Source of the DNA: Luteimonas sp. 9C
Lineage (GTDB): Bacteria; Pseudomonadota; Gammaproteobacteria; Xanthomonadales; Xanthomonadaceae
NCBI RefSeq assembly: GCF_902506295.1
Contig: NZ_LR733312.1
Location: 1,564,095 to 1,628,094, forward strand
DNA length: 64,000 nt
Direction: 5' to 3'
The position numbers were made by a program, and so were the translations under genes. The notes under the pieces are model-generated. The model had not been told where the DNA came from. It was given only the letters and a program-made list of their open reading frames with translations, and made no database searches. Positions 20,749 to 40,511 of the stretch are shown here, in pieces. Every line of letters starts with the position of its first letter. The first letter of the stretch is position 1.

Positions 20749-20783
20749 AAAACACAAAAGGCAGACCGGTTTCCCGATCCGCC
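20749..20783 (-). promoter_or_regulatory. Attenuator-like terminator in the S10 leader
   Basis: On the mRNA, arms 20774-20783 and 20760-20769 form a 10-bp stem (two G-U pairs) closed by a GAAA tetraloop, followed at once by TTTTGTGTTTT (20759-20749). It lies about 110 nt before the rpsJ ATG and about 170 nt after the predicted start site. This layout resembles the E. coli S10 leader where L4 causes premature termination; the L4 role here is inference. Confidence 0.7.
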
Positions 20784-20960
20784 CAGACATCAGAAATTCA
20801 GACGCGGTGATCGGCTCCATCCCTTCGTGCTCCGGACATTTCCGGAACGGGTGGAGCACAGCCTCGCGACATTTCCGTGTCTGGCGAAGACGAGGGCATC
20901 CTGCACCTCATTTCGCGATTTCGCGGACATCCGATGAAGGCCTGTCCGCGAGGGTCTTGC

Positions 20961-20990
20961 ATCATAGCGGGTCTGGCCGGGTGGGCGCAA
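20961..20990 (-). promoter_or_regulatory. Predicted promoter of the S10 operon
   Basis: On the minus strand a -35 TTGCGC (20985-20990) and a -10 TATGAT (20961-20966) are separated by 18 bp. Transcription would start near 20954, giving a leader of about 315 nt before rpsJ. Confidence 0.65.
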
Positions 20991-21042
20991 GCCCCGTCCT
21001 TCGAAGACCCGACAGGCCTGCAGGGCAGACCTGTCTGTCGAT

Positions 21043-21138
21043 CGTCATTCCCGGGAAAGCGGAGATCCAGAGACTTCTGCTGTCGAGTTCCGTGCGAACC
21101 CCAAAAATCGCTGGATCCCCGCTTTCGCGAGGGCGACG
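21043..21138. repeat. REP/MITE-like imperfect inverted repeat
   Basis: Two 28-nt arms (21043-21070 and 21111-21138) match as reverse complements at 22 of 28 positions. Each holds the core GAAAGCGG(G/A)GATCCAG beside a CGTCATTCCCG-like end. This resembles widespread proteobacterial palindromes with CATTCCCGCGAAAGCGGG cores. The 40-nt loop has no gene. Confidence 0.65.
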
Positions 21139-21147
21139 TCCTGGCAG

Positions 21148-21170
21148 CCGAGCGCGCTAGGCGCGCTCGG
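21148..21170 (-). terminator. Hairpin downstream of tufA
   Basis: A perfect 10-bp stem (CCGAGCGCGC and complement) with a 3-nt loop lies 9 bp past the tufA stop. There is no T tract, so termination strength is uncertain; it may act in 3'-end processing. Confidence 0.5.
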
Positions 21171-21179
21171 GCCAATACG

Positions 21180-22370
<1,191 letters not shown>

Positions 22371-22389
22371 GGTGATTCACCTTTCTATT

Positions 22390-22456
22390 GATTCGGGATT
22401 GGAAACTGGGATCCGGACATCCGACGCCGCCTGGCAGCGCCGGATTCCAATCCCGA
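22390..22456 (-). repeat. GATT-rich inverted repeat between fusA and tufA
   Basis: Perfect 12-bp arms (TCGGGATTGGAA at 22393-22404 and its complement at 22445-22456) are separated by 40 nt, starting 4 bp past the fusA stop. The left arm sits in GATTCGGGATTGG, which resembles the element in the ychF-pth spacer. Confidence 0.6.
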
Positions 22457-22459
22457 GGA

Positions 22460-24586
22460 TTACTTCTTGATGACGGTTTCGGCGATGTTCGTCGGCGCTT
22501 CCGCGTAGTGATCGAACTCCATCGAGAACGTCGCGCGGCCCTGGGACATCGAGCGCAGCGTGGTCGCATAGCCGAACATTTCACCCAGCGGAATCATCGC
22601 GTTGATGATCTTGCCCGACGGGCTGTCGTCCTGGCCCTGCAGGATGCCGCGACGACGGCTCACGTCGCCCATCACGTCACCGAGGTAATCCTCGGGGCTG
22701 ACGATCTCGACCTTCATCATCGGCTCGAGCAGCACCGGGCTCGCCTTGACGAAGCCCTGCTTGAACGCCATCGACGAGGCGAGCTTGAACGCCATTTCCG
22801 ACGAGTCGACGTCGTGGTACGAGCCGAACACCAGCTTGACCTTGACGCCCACGACCGGGAAGCCGGCGATCGGACCACTGGTGATCGTTTCGCGGATGCC
22901 CTTCTCGACCGACGGGATGAATTCCTTCGGAATCACGCCACCGGTGATGTCGTTGATGAAGAGGAAGTCGTCCTTGATGTCGCCCGACAGCTTCGGATCG
23001 GCACGGTCGGCCTCGGTCAGGGGCGACAACTCGATCACGACGTGACCGTACTGGCCCTTGCCGCCCGACTGCTTGGCGTGCTTGTAGTCCGACTTGACGT
23101 CCGGGGTGCGGATCGTCTCGCGGTACGCGACCTGCGGCTTGCCGACGTTCGCCTCGACGTTGAACTCGCGCTTCATGCGGTCGACGATGATGTCCAGATG
23201 CAGCTCGCCCATGCCGGCGATGATGGTCTGGCCAGATTCTTCGTCGGTACGCACGCGGAAGGACGGATCCTCCTGCGCCAGGCGACCGAGCGCGAGGCCC
23301 ATCTTCTCCTGGTCCGACTTGGTCTTCGGCTCGACCGCCATCGAGATGACGGGCTCCGGGAACACCATGCGCTCGAGCGTGATGATGTGATCCTGCGCGC
23401 ACAGCGTGTCACCGGTGGTCACGTCCTTCAGGCCGACGGCCGCAGCGATGTCGCCCGCGCGCACTTCCTTGATCTCTTCGCGGTTGTTGGAGTGCATCTG
23501 CAGGATGCGACCCACGCGCTCCTTCTTCGACTTGACCGGGTTATACACCTGGTCGCCGGCGTTGAGCACGCCCGAGTAGACGCGGAAGAACGTCAGCGAA
23601 CCCACGAACGGGTCCGTCATGATCTTGAACGCCAGCGCGGAGAACGGCGCCTTGTCGTCGGCGGTGCGGGTGTCTTCCTTCTCGTCGTCGTCGATGCCCT
23701 GCACCGGCGGACGGTCGGACGGCGACGGCAGCAGCTGGATGACGCCGTCGAGCATCGCCTGGACGCCCTTGTTCTTGAACGCGGTGCCACAGAACACCGG
23801 CACGATCTCGACCTTCAGGGTGCGCTCGCGCAGACCCGAGATGATCTCTTCCTCGGACAGCTCACCCTCGTTGAGGTACTTGTCCATCAGCGCTTCGTTG
23901 GCCTCGGCCGCAGCCTCGACCATGAACGCGCGCGCCTCGGCCGACGTGTCGACCAGGTTCGCCGGAATGTCGCGGTACTCGAACGTGGTGCCCTGGGACG
24001 CGGTATCCCAGTGGATCGCCTTCATCTTGAGCAGGTCGACCACGCCCTCGAAGCCGTCTTCGGCACCGATCGGCACCTGCATCGGCACGGCGTACGCGCC
24101 CAGGCGCGCCTTCAGCTGGTCCACGACCTTGCTGAAGTTGGCACCGGTGCGGTCCATCTTGTTGACGAACGCGAGGCGCGGCACCTGGTACTTGTTGGCC
24201 TGACGCCACACGGTCTCGGACTGCGGCTGCACACCGCCGACGGCGCACAGCACGAACACCGCGCCGTCGAGCACGCGCAGCGAGCGCTCCACTTCGATCG
24301 TGAAGTCGACGTGGCCGGGGGTGTCGATGATGTTGAAGCGGTGCTCGGGCAGCGACTTGTCCATGCCCTTCCAGAACGCCGTGGTGGCCGCCGAAGTGAT
24401 GGTGATGCCGCGTTCCTGCTCCTGCTCCATCCAGTCCATGGTGGCGGCGCCGTCGTGCACTTCACCGATCTTGTGGCTGACGCCGGTGTAGAACAGGATG
24501 CGCTCGGAAGTCGTCGTCTTGCCGGCATCGATGTGGGCCATGATGCCGAAGTTGCGGTAGCGTTCGATGGGTGTCGTGCGAGCCAC
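22460..24586 (-). CDS. fusA: Elongation factor G
   Basis: A 708-residue translocase GTPase. It has [19 protein letters not shown] (P-loop, about 17-35), [13 protein letters not shown] and NKMD, followed by domains II-V, including [17 protein letters not shown] and a C-terminal [15 protein letters not shown]. It moves tRNA and mRNA through the ribosome and takes part in recycling. A 182-bp spacer with several hairpins separates it from rpsG. Confidence 0.98.
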   Translation of the reverse strand: MARTTPIERYRNFGIMAHIDAGKTTTSERILFYTGVSHKIGEVHDGAATMDWMEQEQERGITITSAATTAFWKGMDKSLPEHRFNIIDTPGHVDFTIEVERSLRVLDGAVFVLCAVGGVQPQSETVWRQANKYQVPRLAFVNKMDRTGANFSKVVDQLKARLGAYAVPMQVPIGAEDGFEGVVDLLKMKAIHWDTASQGTTFEYRDIPANLVDTSAEARAFMVEAAAEANEALMDKYLNEGELSEEEIISGLRERTLKVEIVPVFCGTAFKNKGVQAMLDGVIQLLPSPSDRPPVQGIDDDEKEDTRTADDKAPFSALAFKIMTDPFVGSLTFFRVYSGVLNAGDQVYNPVKSKKERVGRILQMHSNNREEIKEVRAGDIAAAVGLKDVTTGDTLCAQDHIITLERMVFPEPVISMAVEPKTKSDQEKMGLALGRLAQEDPSFRVRTDEESGQTIIAGMGELHLDIIVDRMKREFNVEANVGKPQVAYRETIRTPDVKSDYKHAKQSGGKGQYGHVVIELSPLTEADRADPKLSGDIKDDFLFINDITGGVIPKEFIPSVEKGIRETITSGPIAGFPVVGVKVKLVFGSYHDVDSSEMAFKLASSMAFKQGFVKASPVLLEPMMKVEIVSPEDYLGDVMGDVSRRRGILQGQDDSPSGKIINAMIPLGEMFGYATTLRSMSQGRATFSMEFDHYAEAPTNIAETVIKK

Positions 24587-24663
24587 GTCGGTTTCTCGTA
24601 TTGAATGGCGAAGTCCCGCTGGAACACGGACCCTTCGCGATGGAATCGCTTGAATGGACGAAT

Positions 24664-24731
24664 GCCGCCTTGCGGCGGCCTTCGGATCCTGCGTGCGGTC
24701 GGTGACCGCCTGAAGGCACCTGGATGGTGCC
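24664..24731 (-). repeat. Hairpin series in the rpsG-fusA spacer
   Basis: Three short perfect stems lie in a row: GCCGCC/GGCGGC (24664-24679), GCGGTC/GACCGC with a GGT loop (24695-24709), and GGCACC/GGTGCC (24715-24731). A GC-rich imperfect stem follows toward rpsG. No T tract is seen. Confidence 0.55.
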
Positions 24732-24768
24732 GACGGGCCCCGGAATCAACCGGGACCCGCGGGGCCGC

Positions 24769-25236
24769 TTACCAGCGGTAGTGCGCGAACGCCTTGTTGG
24801 CGTCGGCCATGCGGTGGGTTTCTTCGCGCTTCTTGATCGCGCCACCACGGTTTTCGGACGCGTCGATCAGCTCGGCGGCCAGCTTGCGCGGCATGGTGTT
24901 CTCGCCGCGCTTGCGCGCCGACTCGATCAGCCAGCGCATCGCCAGGGCCATGCGACGCGAGGCGCGCACTTCGACCGGCACCTGGTAGGTGGCACCACCG
25001 ACGCGACGCGACTTCACTTCGACGGCCGGCGAGATGTTGCCCAGCGCCTTCTCGACGAGTTCGAGCGGATTGCCGTTCTTCTCGCTGATGACGTCCATGG
25101 CACCGTAGACGATCTTTTCTGCGATCGACTTCTTGCCGCTCTTCATGACCATGTTGATGAAGCGCGCGATCGTGTCGCTGTTGTGCTTCGGGTCGGGCAG
25201 CACGGAGCGCTGCGGGGTGTTTCCTTTACGCGACAT
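24769..25236 (-). CDS. rpsG: 30S ribosomal protein S7
   Basis: A 155-residue primary binder of the 16S 3' domain that contacts E-site t[23 protein letters not shown] and [15 protein letters not shown] identify it. In E. coli S7 represses the str operon by binding a roughly 100-nt S12-S7 intercistronic region. Here only 10 bp separate rpsL and rpsG, so that site cannot be present in the same form. Confidence 0.98.
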   Translation of the reverse strand: MSRKGNTPQRSVLPDPKHNSDTIARFINMVMKSGKKSIAEKIVYGAMDVISEKNGNPLELVEKALGNISPAVEVKSRRVGGATYQVPVEVRASRRMALAMRWLIESARKRGENTMPRKLAAELIDASENRGGAIKKREETHRMADANKAFAHYRW

Positions 25237-25246
25237 TGTCTATTCC

Positions 25247-25621
<375 letters not shown>

Positions 25622-25698
25622 CAGGTCTCGGGTCTTTGGTTCGGGCCGGAGCCCGGTGAAAACGAAGACAGACGGATAGGCCGCCTGTCAGACGAAAA

Positions 25699-25728
25699 AG
25701 TATAGCCCGCGCTGACGAGTACCGTCAA
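25699..25728 (-). promoter_or_regulatory. Predicted promoter of the str operon
   Basis: On the minus strand a -35 TTGACG (25723-25728) and a -10 TATACT (25699-25704) are separated by 18 bp. It lies 78 bp upstream of the rpsL ATG, between rpoC and rpsL. Confidence 0.75.
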
Positions 25729-25841
25729 CGCGGGTCATACCGCCGCTGGCGCGCCCACGAGGGGCGCCACCCGGCATACAACGTCTCCCGTCCATCCTGG
25801 ACCGAATACGAGCCGCGTCCTGCGCCTCTTTTCGGAGTCTG

Positions 25842-25862
25842 GGTGGCCCACGCGGGGCCACC
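25842..25862 (-). terminator. Terminator-like hairpin after rpoC
   Basis: A perfect 8-bp stem (GGTGGCCC and complement) with a 5-nt loop lies 14 bp past the rpoC stop. The downstream sequence is not T-rich, so it may terminate weakly or only protect the 3' end. Confidence 0.5.
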
Positions 25863-25876
25863 AAAGGGGTGCAATC

Positions 25877-30151
<4,275 letters not shown>

Positions 30152-30239
30152 GTCTTTACTCCGGGAAAGGGGAACCTGGGCAGTGTTGGATCGGTGTCGC
30201 GCGCGGCACGCTCACGCGCCGCGCGTCGGACGTCCTGCC

Positions 30240-34427
<4,188 letters not shown>

Positions 34428-34605
34428 GGAAGTACGCCTCGTTGGATCTGATGGGATCGACTCGCGATCCGGAACATGGAGCTGTCACTGGGTAGTCGCT
34501 GGTATTGCCGGCACCAGCACGCCATCTCCCGCTACTACCCACTGACAACTGCGTCAGTTGTCGTGTTGCATGTGTCGCAGGTCGCCCGATTTCAGGAACG
34601 ACCAA

Positions 34606-34660
34606 GGGCCGGGGGCTTTCGCCCCCGGCCCCGGTGCATCGCAAGCATGTGCTGCGATGC
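34606..34660 (-). promoter_or_regulatory. Tandem hairpins, rplL-rpoB attenuator candidate
   Basis: In transcription order: an 8-bp perfect stem (arms 34653-34660 and 34636-34643), then an 11-bp perfect GC-rich stem with a GAAA loop (34621-34631 and 34606-34616) followed by TTGGTCGTT. The position matches the partial terminator/RNase III region between rplL and rpoB in E. coli. The weak T content suggests incomplete termination. Confidence 0.6.
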
Positions 34661-34671
34661 CAAGGTGCCGC

Positions 34672-35043
34672 TTACTTGATTTCGACGGTCGCGCCGGCGG
34701 CCTCGAGATCCTTCTTGATCTTCTCGGCTTCTTCCTTCGTGGCGCCTTCCTTGACGTCCTTCGGTGCGCCTTCGACCAGGTCCTTGGCTTCCTTCAGACC
34801 CAGGCCGGTGATGGCGCGGACGACCTTGATGGCCTCGACCTTCTTCTCGCCGGCGGCCTTCAGGACGACGGTGAACTCGGTCTGCTCTTCGGCAGCGGCG
34901 GCCGGGCCGGCGGCGGCGGCCGCGGCGACCGGAGCAGCGGCGGAGACGCCGAACTTCTCTTCGATGGCCTTGACCAGCTCCATCACTTCCATCAGGGACT
35001 TCTCGGCGATGGCGTCGACGATCTGTTCGTTGGTAAGGGACAT
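34672..35043 (-). CDS. rplL: 50S ribosomal protein L7/L12
   Basis: A 123-residue stalk protein, present in several copies per ribosome, that recruits translation GTPases. An N-terminal dimerisation domain is followed by an Ala-rich hinge at about 36-50. The C-terminal factor-binding domain shows [20 protein letters not shown]. It lies 57 bp after rplJ. Confidence 0.98.
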   Translation of the reverse strand: MSLTNEQIVDAIAEKSLMEVMELVKAIEEKFGVSAAAPVAAAAAAGPAAAAEEQTEFTVVLKAAGEKKVEAIKVVRAITGLGLKEAKDLVEGAPKDVKEGATKEEAEKIKKDLEAAGATVEIK

Positions 35044-35100
35044 TGTGATTACCTTTGAAAAATTTTCTGGGATAGGTTTCGTTGAACCGACAGGCCGGAC

Positions 35101-35640
35101 TTAAGCCGTTTCGGCCGTCTCGGCGGCTGCTTCCGCAGGTGCTTCTTCGCCACCGCCCTGCTTGTCGCCGACGGCCTTGACGGCACGCGCGAACATTGCA
35201 GCGGGTTCGGACAGCACGCGGGCCAGCATGGACAGCGCCTGGTCGAGCGTGGGCAGCGACGCCAGCACATCGACATGGCCGGCCGGGTACAGCTGGCCTT
35301 CCACGACGACGAGCTTGGGCACCAGCTTGCTGTTGTCCTTCGCGAATTCCTTGATCAGGCGACCGGCTGCGCCGGGCTCCTCGGTCGAGAATGCATACAG
35401 CAGAGGGCCGACCAGCGAGTCCTTGGCGCACTCGTATTCGGTACCTTCCACCGCGCGTGCGGCCAGGGTGTTCTTGACAACGCGCAAGTACACACCGGTC
35501 TCACGAGCCTTCTTGCGCATCGCGGTCATCTGGCTGACCGTGGTGCCCACATACTCGACAGCAATCAGGGAGTGGGCGTTCGCGGCGACTTCTGCCAGCT
35601 CGGCGACAACTTCCTGCTTCTGGGACAGATTGAGAGCCAT
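35101..35640 (-). CDS. rplJ: 50S ribosomal protein L10
   Basis: A 179-residue base of the L7/L12 stalk and, in other bacteria, the autogenous repressor of its own mRNA leader. [19 protein letters not shown] and the [14 protein letters not shown] block are diagnostic; the C-terminus is Ala/Glu-rich. A 371-bp leader precedes it. Confidence 0.97.
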   Translation of the reverse strand: MALNLSQKQEVVAELAEVAANAHSLIAVEYVGTTVSQMTAMRKKARETGVYLRVVKNTLAARAVEGTEYECAKDSLVGPLLYAFSTEEPGAAGRLIKEFAKDNSKLVPKLVVVEGQLYPAGHVDVLASLPTLDQALSMLARVLSEPAAMFARAVKAVGDKQGGGEEAPAEAAAETAETA

Positions 35641-36011
35641 TAATCACTCCTCATTGTGAACTCCGCTCACGGCTCCTGCCGCTTGCGGTCCTGAGCGGCT
35701 TCCATCCTGGAGGCCGGGGATGCATGACGCATCCCGGTGGTGGCCTTCTGCCTGGCTGGACGGACGTCGCACCAGAAAACTTCAGAGAGGCATCACCATC
35801 TACGCAGGCCTTTCGGTGCAAGCACCTCGGGATTAAGCGGTCTCGATCATCGGTGGCGGCGATTCCCTGCCAGTTCGAGCATCCCTGCCCGTCGCCACTT
35901 CGATCTCCACCGCGCCTGCGGTCTTTGACGGCGCCGCACCGGACGAGTCCGTTGCGATGCCCCCAAATCGCGCCACCCCGCGAACGGGACGGCGCGTTGA
36001 TTGCGTTTCGA
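35641..36011 (-). promoter_or_regulatory. Long rplJ leader, probable L10 autoregulatory region
   Basis: This 371-bp spacer between rplA and rplJ has no gene. It contains a 7-bp perfect stem-loop (35717-35735) and other GC-rich pairings near rplJ. Position and length fit the L10 leader of gammaproteobacteria, where L10-(L7/L12) binding represses translation. I see no convincing promoter hexamers. Assignment rests mainly on position. Confidence 0.4.
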
Positions 36012-36713
36012 TCAGCGCGCGATGGTCAGCGACGACTGGTCGACGGCGACGCCCGGACCCATGGTCGAGCTCACCGAGATCTTCTGCAGGTACTGGCCCT
36101 TGGCGGTGGCCGGCTTGGCCTTCACCAGGTCGGCCAGCAGTGCCTGCAGGTTTTCCTTCAGCTTTTCCGCATCGAAGTCGGCCTTGCCGATCGTGCAGTG
36201 GATGATGCCGGCCTTGTCGGTGCGATAGCGGACCTGGCCGCCCTTCGCGTTCTTCACGGCTTCGCCCGGGTTCGGGGAGACCGTGCCGACCTTCGGGTTC
36301 GGCATCAGGCCGCGCGGGCCCAGCACCGTACCGAGCTTGCCGACGACGCGCATCGCATCCGGCGTCGCGATCACGACGTCGTAGTTGATGTCGCCGGCCT
36401 GCATCTTCTCGGCCAGGTCGTCCATGCCGACGATGTCGGCACCGGCAGCCAGGGCTTCGTCGGCCTTGGCACCGGCCGGCGCGAACACCGCGACGCGGAC
36501 GCTCTTGCCCGTGCCCTGCGGCAGCACGGTCGAGCCGCGCACCTGCTGGTCGGACTTGCGCGCGTCGACGCCGAGGCGGACGGCGACGTCCACGGCTTCG
36601 GCGAACTTCGCGCTGCTGTTGTCCTTGACGATCTTCAGGGCGTCATCGATGGCGTAGTTCTTGCCCGGCTGCACGGCAGCCTGGATGCTCTTCTGTCGCT
36701 TGGTCTGTGCCAT
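36012..36713 (-). CDS. rplA: 50S ribosomal protein L1
   Basis: A 233-residue protein of the mobile L1 stalk that helps release E-site tRNA. In E. coli it represses the rplKA m[23 protein letters not shown] and [18 protein letters not shown] are diagnostic. It begins 4 bp after rplK. Confidence 0.98.
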   Translation of the reverse strand: MAQTKRQKSIQAAVQPGKNYAIDDALKIVKDNSSAKFAEAVDVAVRLGVDARKSDQQVRGSTVLPQGTGKSVRVAVFAPAGAKADEALAAGADIVGMDDLAEKMQAGDINYDVVIATPDAMRVVGKLGTVLGPRGLMPNPKVGTVSPNPGEAVKNAKGGQVRYRTDKAGIIHCTIGKADFDAEKLKENLQALLADLVKAKPATAKGQYLQKISVSSTMGPGVAVDQSSLTIAR

Positions 36714-36717
36714 GGTC

Positions 36718-37146
36718 TCAGCCCTCCACCGTCAGGCCCATCGAACGGGCGGAGCCCGCGATGGTGCGCACTGCTGCTTCCAGCTCGGCCGCCGTCAGAT
36801 CGGCTTCCTTCGCCTTGGCGATCTCTTCGAGCTGCGCGCGCGTCACCTTGCCCACCTTCTCGGTGTTGGGACGCTTGGAGCCCGAGGCCACACCTGCCGC
36901 CTTCTTCAGCAGCACCGATGCCGGCGTGCTCTTGGTGATGAAGGTGAAGGTACGGTCCGAGTAGGCCGTGATGATGACCGGGGTCGGCAGACCCGGCTCG
37001 AGCTTGGAGGTCGCTGCGTTGAACGCCTTGCAGAACTCCATGATGTTCAGGCCGCGCTGACCCAGCGCAGGACCGACCGGCGGCGAGGGGTTGGCCTGAC
37101 CGGCCTTGACCTGCAGCTTGATGTAACCGACGACTTTCTTCGCCAT
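36718..37146 (-). CDS. rplK: 50S ribosomal protein L11
   Basis: A 142-residue protein of the GTPase-associated centre, needed for RelA activation and the thiostrepton site. [19 protein letters not shown] is the signature Pro-rich N-terminus, followed by [12 protein letters not shown]. It has its own predicted promoter in the 200-bp spacer after nusG. Confidence 0.98.
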   Translation of the reverse strand: MAKKVVGYIKLQVKAGQANPSPPVGPALGQRGLNIMEFCKAFNAATSKLEPGLPTPVIITAYSDRTFTFITKSTPASVLLKKAAGVASGSKRPNTEKVGKVTRAQLEEIAKAKEADLTAAELEAAVRTIAGSARSMGLTVEG

Positions 37147-37242
37147 TGTCTTCTTCTCTCCGGGTGCAAGCGCCTGGACTCAGGCTCCCCATCGTTCCGG
37201 GAAATCGCGTGTCCCGGATTCACGTTGTCCATCTCGCGCGAA

Positions 37243-37263
37243 AGGCCGCCCGAACGGCGGCCT
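37243..37263 (-). repeat. Hairpin in the rplK leader
   Basis: A perfect 8-bp stem (AGGCCGCC and complement) with a 5-nt loop lies about 30 nt downstream of the predicted rplK start site. It is followed by TTTCGCG. It could influence leader stability or early termination. Confidence 0.45.
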
Positions 37264-37299
37264 GTGCGGTTGCCCGGCGCACCAGACAGTGAGCCGCGC

Positions 37300-37329
37300 A
37301 CTATAGCAGGGTTTCGCGCGCCCGTCACA
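37300..37329 (-). promoter_or_regulatory. Predicted promoter of rplK-rplA
   Basis: On the minus strand a -35 TGTGAC (37324-37329) and a -10 TATAGT (37300-37305) are separated by 18 bp. The -35 sits in the loop of an 8-bp inverted repeat (37317-37339) that begins 8 bp after the nusG stop. Confidence 0.6.
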
Positions 37330-37346
37330 GGCGGGCGCGACGGGGT

Positions 37347-37919
37347 TCAGGCCTTCTCGACCTGCCCGAACTCCAGCTCGACCGGGGTCGAACGTCCGAA
37401 GATCAGCACCGCGACACGCAGGCGACTCTTCTCGTAGTTGATTTCCTCGACGACGCCGTTGAAATCGTTGAACGGACCGTCAGTCACGCGGACCATCTGG
37501 CCCGGCTCGAACAGCACCTTCGGACGCGGCTTCTCGACGCCTTCCTGCACACGGTCGAGGATCACGGCCGCCTCGTCGTCGCGGATCGGCAGCGGACGGT
37601 CGGCGGTCCCGCCGATGAAGCCCATCACCTTCGGCGTTTCCTTGACCAGGTGCCAGCTTTCGTTGTCCATGCGCGGAATGCCGCCCTCGTCCGAGGTCAG
37701 GATCTGCACCAGGACGTAACCCGGGAAGAACTTGCGCTCGGAACGGCGCTTCTGGCCGGAGCGCATCTCGATCACTTCCTCGGTCGGCACCAGCACGTCG
37801 CCGAACTTGTCCTGCATCTCGGTGCGCACGATGCGATCGCGCAGCGCCTGGGCCACCGACTTCTCGAAGCCGGAATAGGCATGCACGACGTACCAGCGCT
37901 TGACGCCTTCGGTTTCCAT
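37347..37919 (-). CDS. nusG: Transcription termination/antitermination factor NusG
   Basis: A 190-residue factor linking RNA polymerase to Rho or S10. The NGN domain shows [20 protein letters not shown] and FFPGYVLVQ. The C-terminal KOW domain shows [19 protein letters not shown]. It lies 16 bp after secE. Confidence 0.98.
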   Translation of the reverse strand: METEGVKRWYVVHAYSGFEKSVAQALRDRIVRTEMQDKFGDVLVPTEEVIEMRSGQKRRSERKFFPGYVLVQILTSDEGGIPRMDNESWHLVKETPKVMGFIGGTADRPLPIRDDEAAVILDRVQEGVEKPRPKVLFEPGQMVRVTDGPFNDFNGVVEEINYEKSRLRVAVLIFGRSTPVELEFGQVEKA

Positions 37920-37935
37920 CTGAATCGTTACTCCG

Positions 37936-38331
37936 TCACTGCCTCAGGATGAGGCGGATCAGCCATTGGATGATCTGGTCGAAGCCGGCCAGGATCAGGC
38001 TGATGATCGCCACGGCGATGATCACGATCCAGGTCAGGCGAATCGCCTCCTGGCGCGTCGGCCAGACGACCTTGCGCATCTCGAAGCGGGTCTCCGAGAA
38101 GAAGTCACGGGTCCGGTGACCCTTGTCCGTCGTCAGGAAGACCGCGGCCGCGCCCACGACGCACAGGGCGACGATGATGCTGCGCACCGGCGTGGCCAGC
38201 TGCGCCTGGAACCAGTAAAAGGCAAACACGCCGGCGGCGACCAGGACGATCGCGGCAGCGTACTTGGCGAGGTCCGTCGAAGACGCACCTTTGGATTGTT
38301 CAACTCTGCTGTTCAATTCCCGGCGACTCAT
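37936..38331 (-). CDS. secE: Preprotein translocase subunit SecE
   Basis: A 131-residue three-helix SecE. Two N-terminal hydrophobic segments (about 20-40 and 47-65) precede the essential amphipathic region [20 protein letters not shown] and the final membrane helix. The frame extends upstream into tRNA-Trp, so the ATG at 38331 ([12 protein letters not shown]) is the natural start. Confidence 0.95.
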   Translation of the reverse strand: MSRRELNSRVEQSKGASSTDLAKYAAAIVLVAAGVFAFYWFQAQLATPVRSIIVALCVVGAAAVFLTTDKGHRTRDFFSETRFEMRKVVWPTRQEAIRLTWIVIIAVAIISLILAGFDQIIQWLIRLILRQ

Positions 38332-38400
38332 CGGTTTGCGACTGCTCGGTTGACGGGGCCGACGGCACTGCGTGCGATCCCGCGCGGACGATTCCGCGAA

Positions 38401-38476
<76 letters not shown>

Positions 38477-38611
38477 ACGGATTGGAACAACAACCGGCTT
38501 CGGACACCCTTAGACGGCGAAGGCGGACCGGGGTTCCGGCCCGCCTTGTCGCAGTTTCGACGGGGTTGGCACCCTGCCGCAACCACTGCATCCCGGCTTG
38601 CACCGGAATGG

Positions 38612-38652
38612 TCGACGGCCCGGGCGTGCGGGTTGCACGTCCGGGCCGTCGA
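38612..38652 (-). terminator. Long hairpin after tufB
   Basis: The arms 38635-38652 and 38612-38629 match at 17 of 18 positions around a 5-nt loop, starting 1 bp past the tufB stop. There is no T tract, so it is more likely a processing or pause signal than a full terminator; tRNA-Trp and secE follow. Confidence 0.55.
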
Positions 38653-38653
38653 A

Positions 38654-39844
<1,191 letters not shown>

Positions 39845-39922
39845 GGCTGCCTAATCTCGAATCTGGTGAGGTGGTGACTGCGTGCCGCGTCGGATCCGCA
39901 GTGGAAGCGGACCCGCGGAGGA

Positions 39923-39998
39923 TGGTGCTCACGAAAGGAATCGAACCTTCGACCTCCTCCTTACCAAGGAGGTGCTCTACCGACTGAGCTACGTGAGC
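39923..39998 (-). tRNA. tRNA-Thr (GGT anticodon)
   Basis: A 76-nt cloverleaf with acceptor stem GCTCACG/CGTGAGC, anticodon loop CTTGGTA, T-loop GTTCGATTC and encoded CCA. It is the third tRNA of the tRNA-tufB transcript. Confidence 0.96.
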
Positions 39999-40035
39999 AA
40001 CGATGTGGAACTGGGGAACCGCGTGGAACGTTCAA

Positions 40036-40109
40036 TGGAGCGGGAGACGGGAATCGAACCCGCACCATCAGCTTGGAAGGCTGAGGTTCTACCGTTGAAC
40101 TACTCCCGC
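40036..40109 (-). tRNA. tRNA-Gly (TCC anticodon)
   Basis: A 74-nt cloverleaf with acceptor stem GCGGGAG/CTCCCGC, anticodon arm CAGCCTTCCAAGCTG, T-loop GTTCGATTC and encoded CCA. It matches the E. coli glyT position next to tRNA-Thr. Confidence 0.96.
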
Positions 40110-40172
40110 ACCGGGACCCGCTTGCCGCATTACAACCTGTCGCACTGCACTTGCTTCCACCGAACCGAAAGA

Positions 40173-40258
40173 TGGTGGAGGGAGGTGGATTCGAACCACC
40201 GAAGGCGTAAGCCAGCAGATTTACAGTCTGCCCCCGTTGGCCGCTTGGGTATCCCTCC
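40173..40258 (-). tRNA. tRNA-Tyr (GTA anticodon)
   Basis: An 86-nt class II tRNA with a long variable arm, acceptor stem GGAGGGA/TCCCTCC, anticodon loop CTGTAAA and encoded CCA. It is the first gene of the tRNA-tufB transcript. Confidence 0.96.
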
Positions 40259-40292
40259 GGCGCTTTCGTCTTGCCGGTGAAAACAGCCCGCG

Positions 40293-40321
40293 ATTTTGGG
40301 GCCAGTTCCCGGTTCTGTCAA
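40293..40321 (-). promoter_or_regulatory. Promoter of the tRNA-tufB-secE-nusG transcript
   Basis: On the minus strand a perfect -35 TTGACA (40316-40321), 17 bp, then a -10 CAAAAT (40293-40298) followed by a GC-rich CGCGGGC discriminator, as usual for stringently controlled tRNA and rRNA promoters. It lies 35 bp upstream of tRNA-Tyr. Confidence 0.8.
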
Positions 40322-40511
40322 CGCCGGAAGGCGTCGGATTTCACCGGACCCGCTGCCTGGCCGACGACCGGTGCAGACGGGCGCGCATCTTAACCGCCCC
40401 TGCGCCGCGGCGCCATCGCCGCGTGCGAAATTCGCGGACATCGGAGCGCACCGGAGACACGACAGGCGCCCGGAAGGCGCCCGTCGCAGGGCTCCGCATC
40501 GATGACGCGGA

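Noticed and set aside
20638-20859. Upstream extension of rpsJ through the leader
   Set aside because: S10 is about 103 residues in all bacteria and the extension crosses a terminator-like hairpin.
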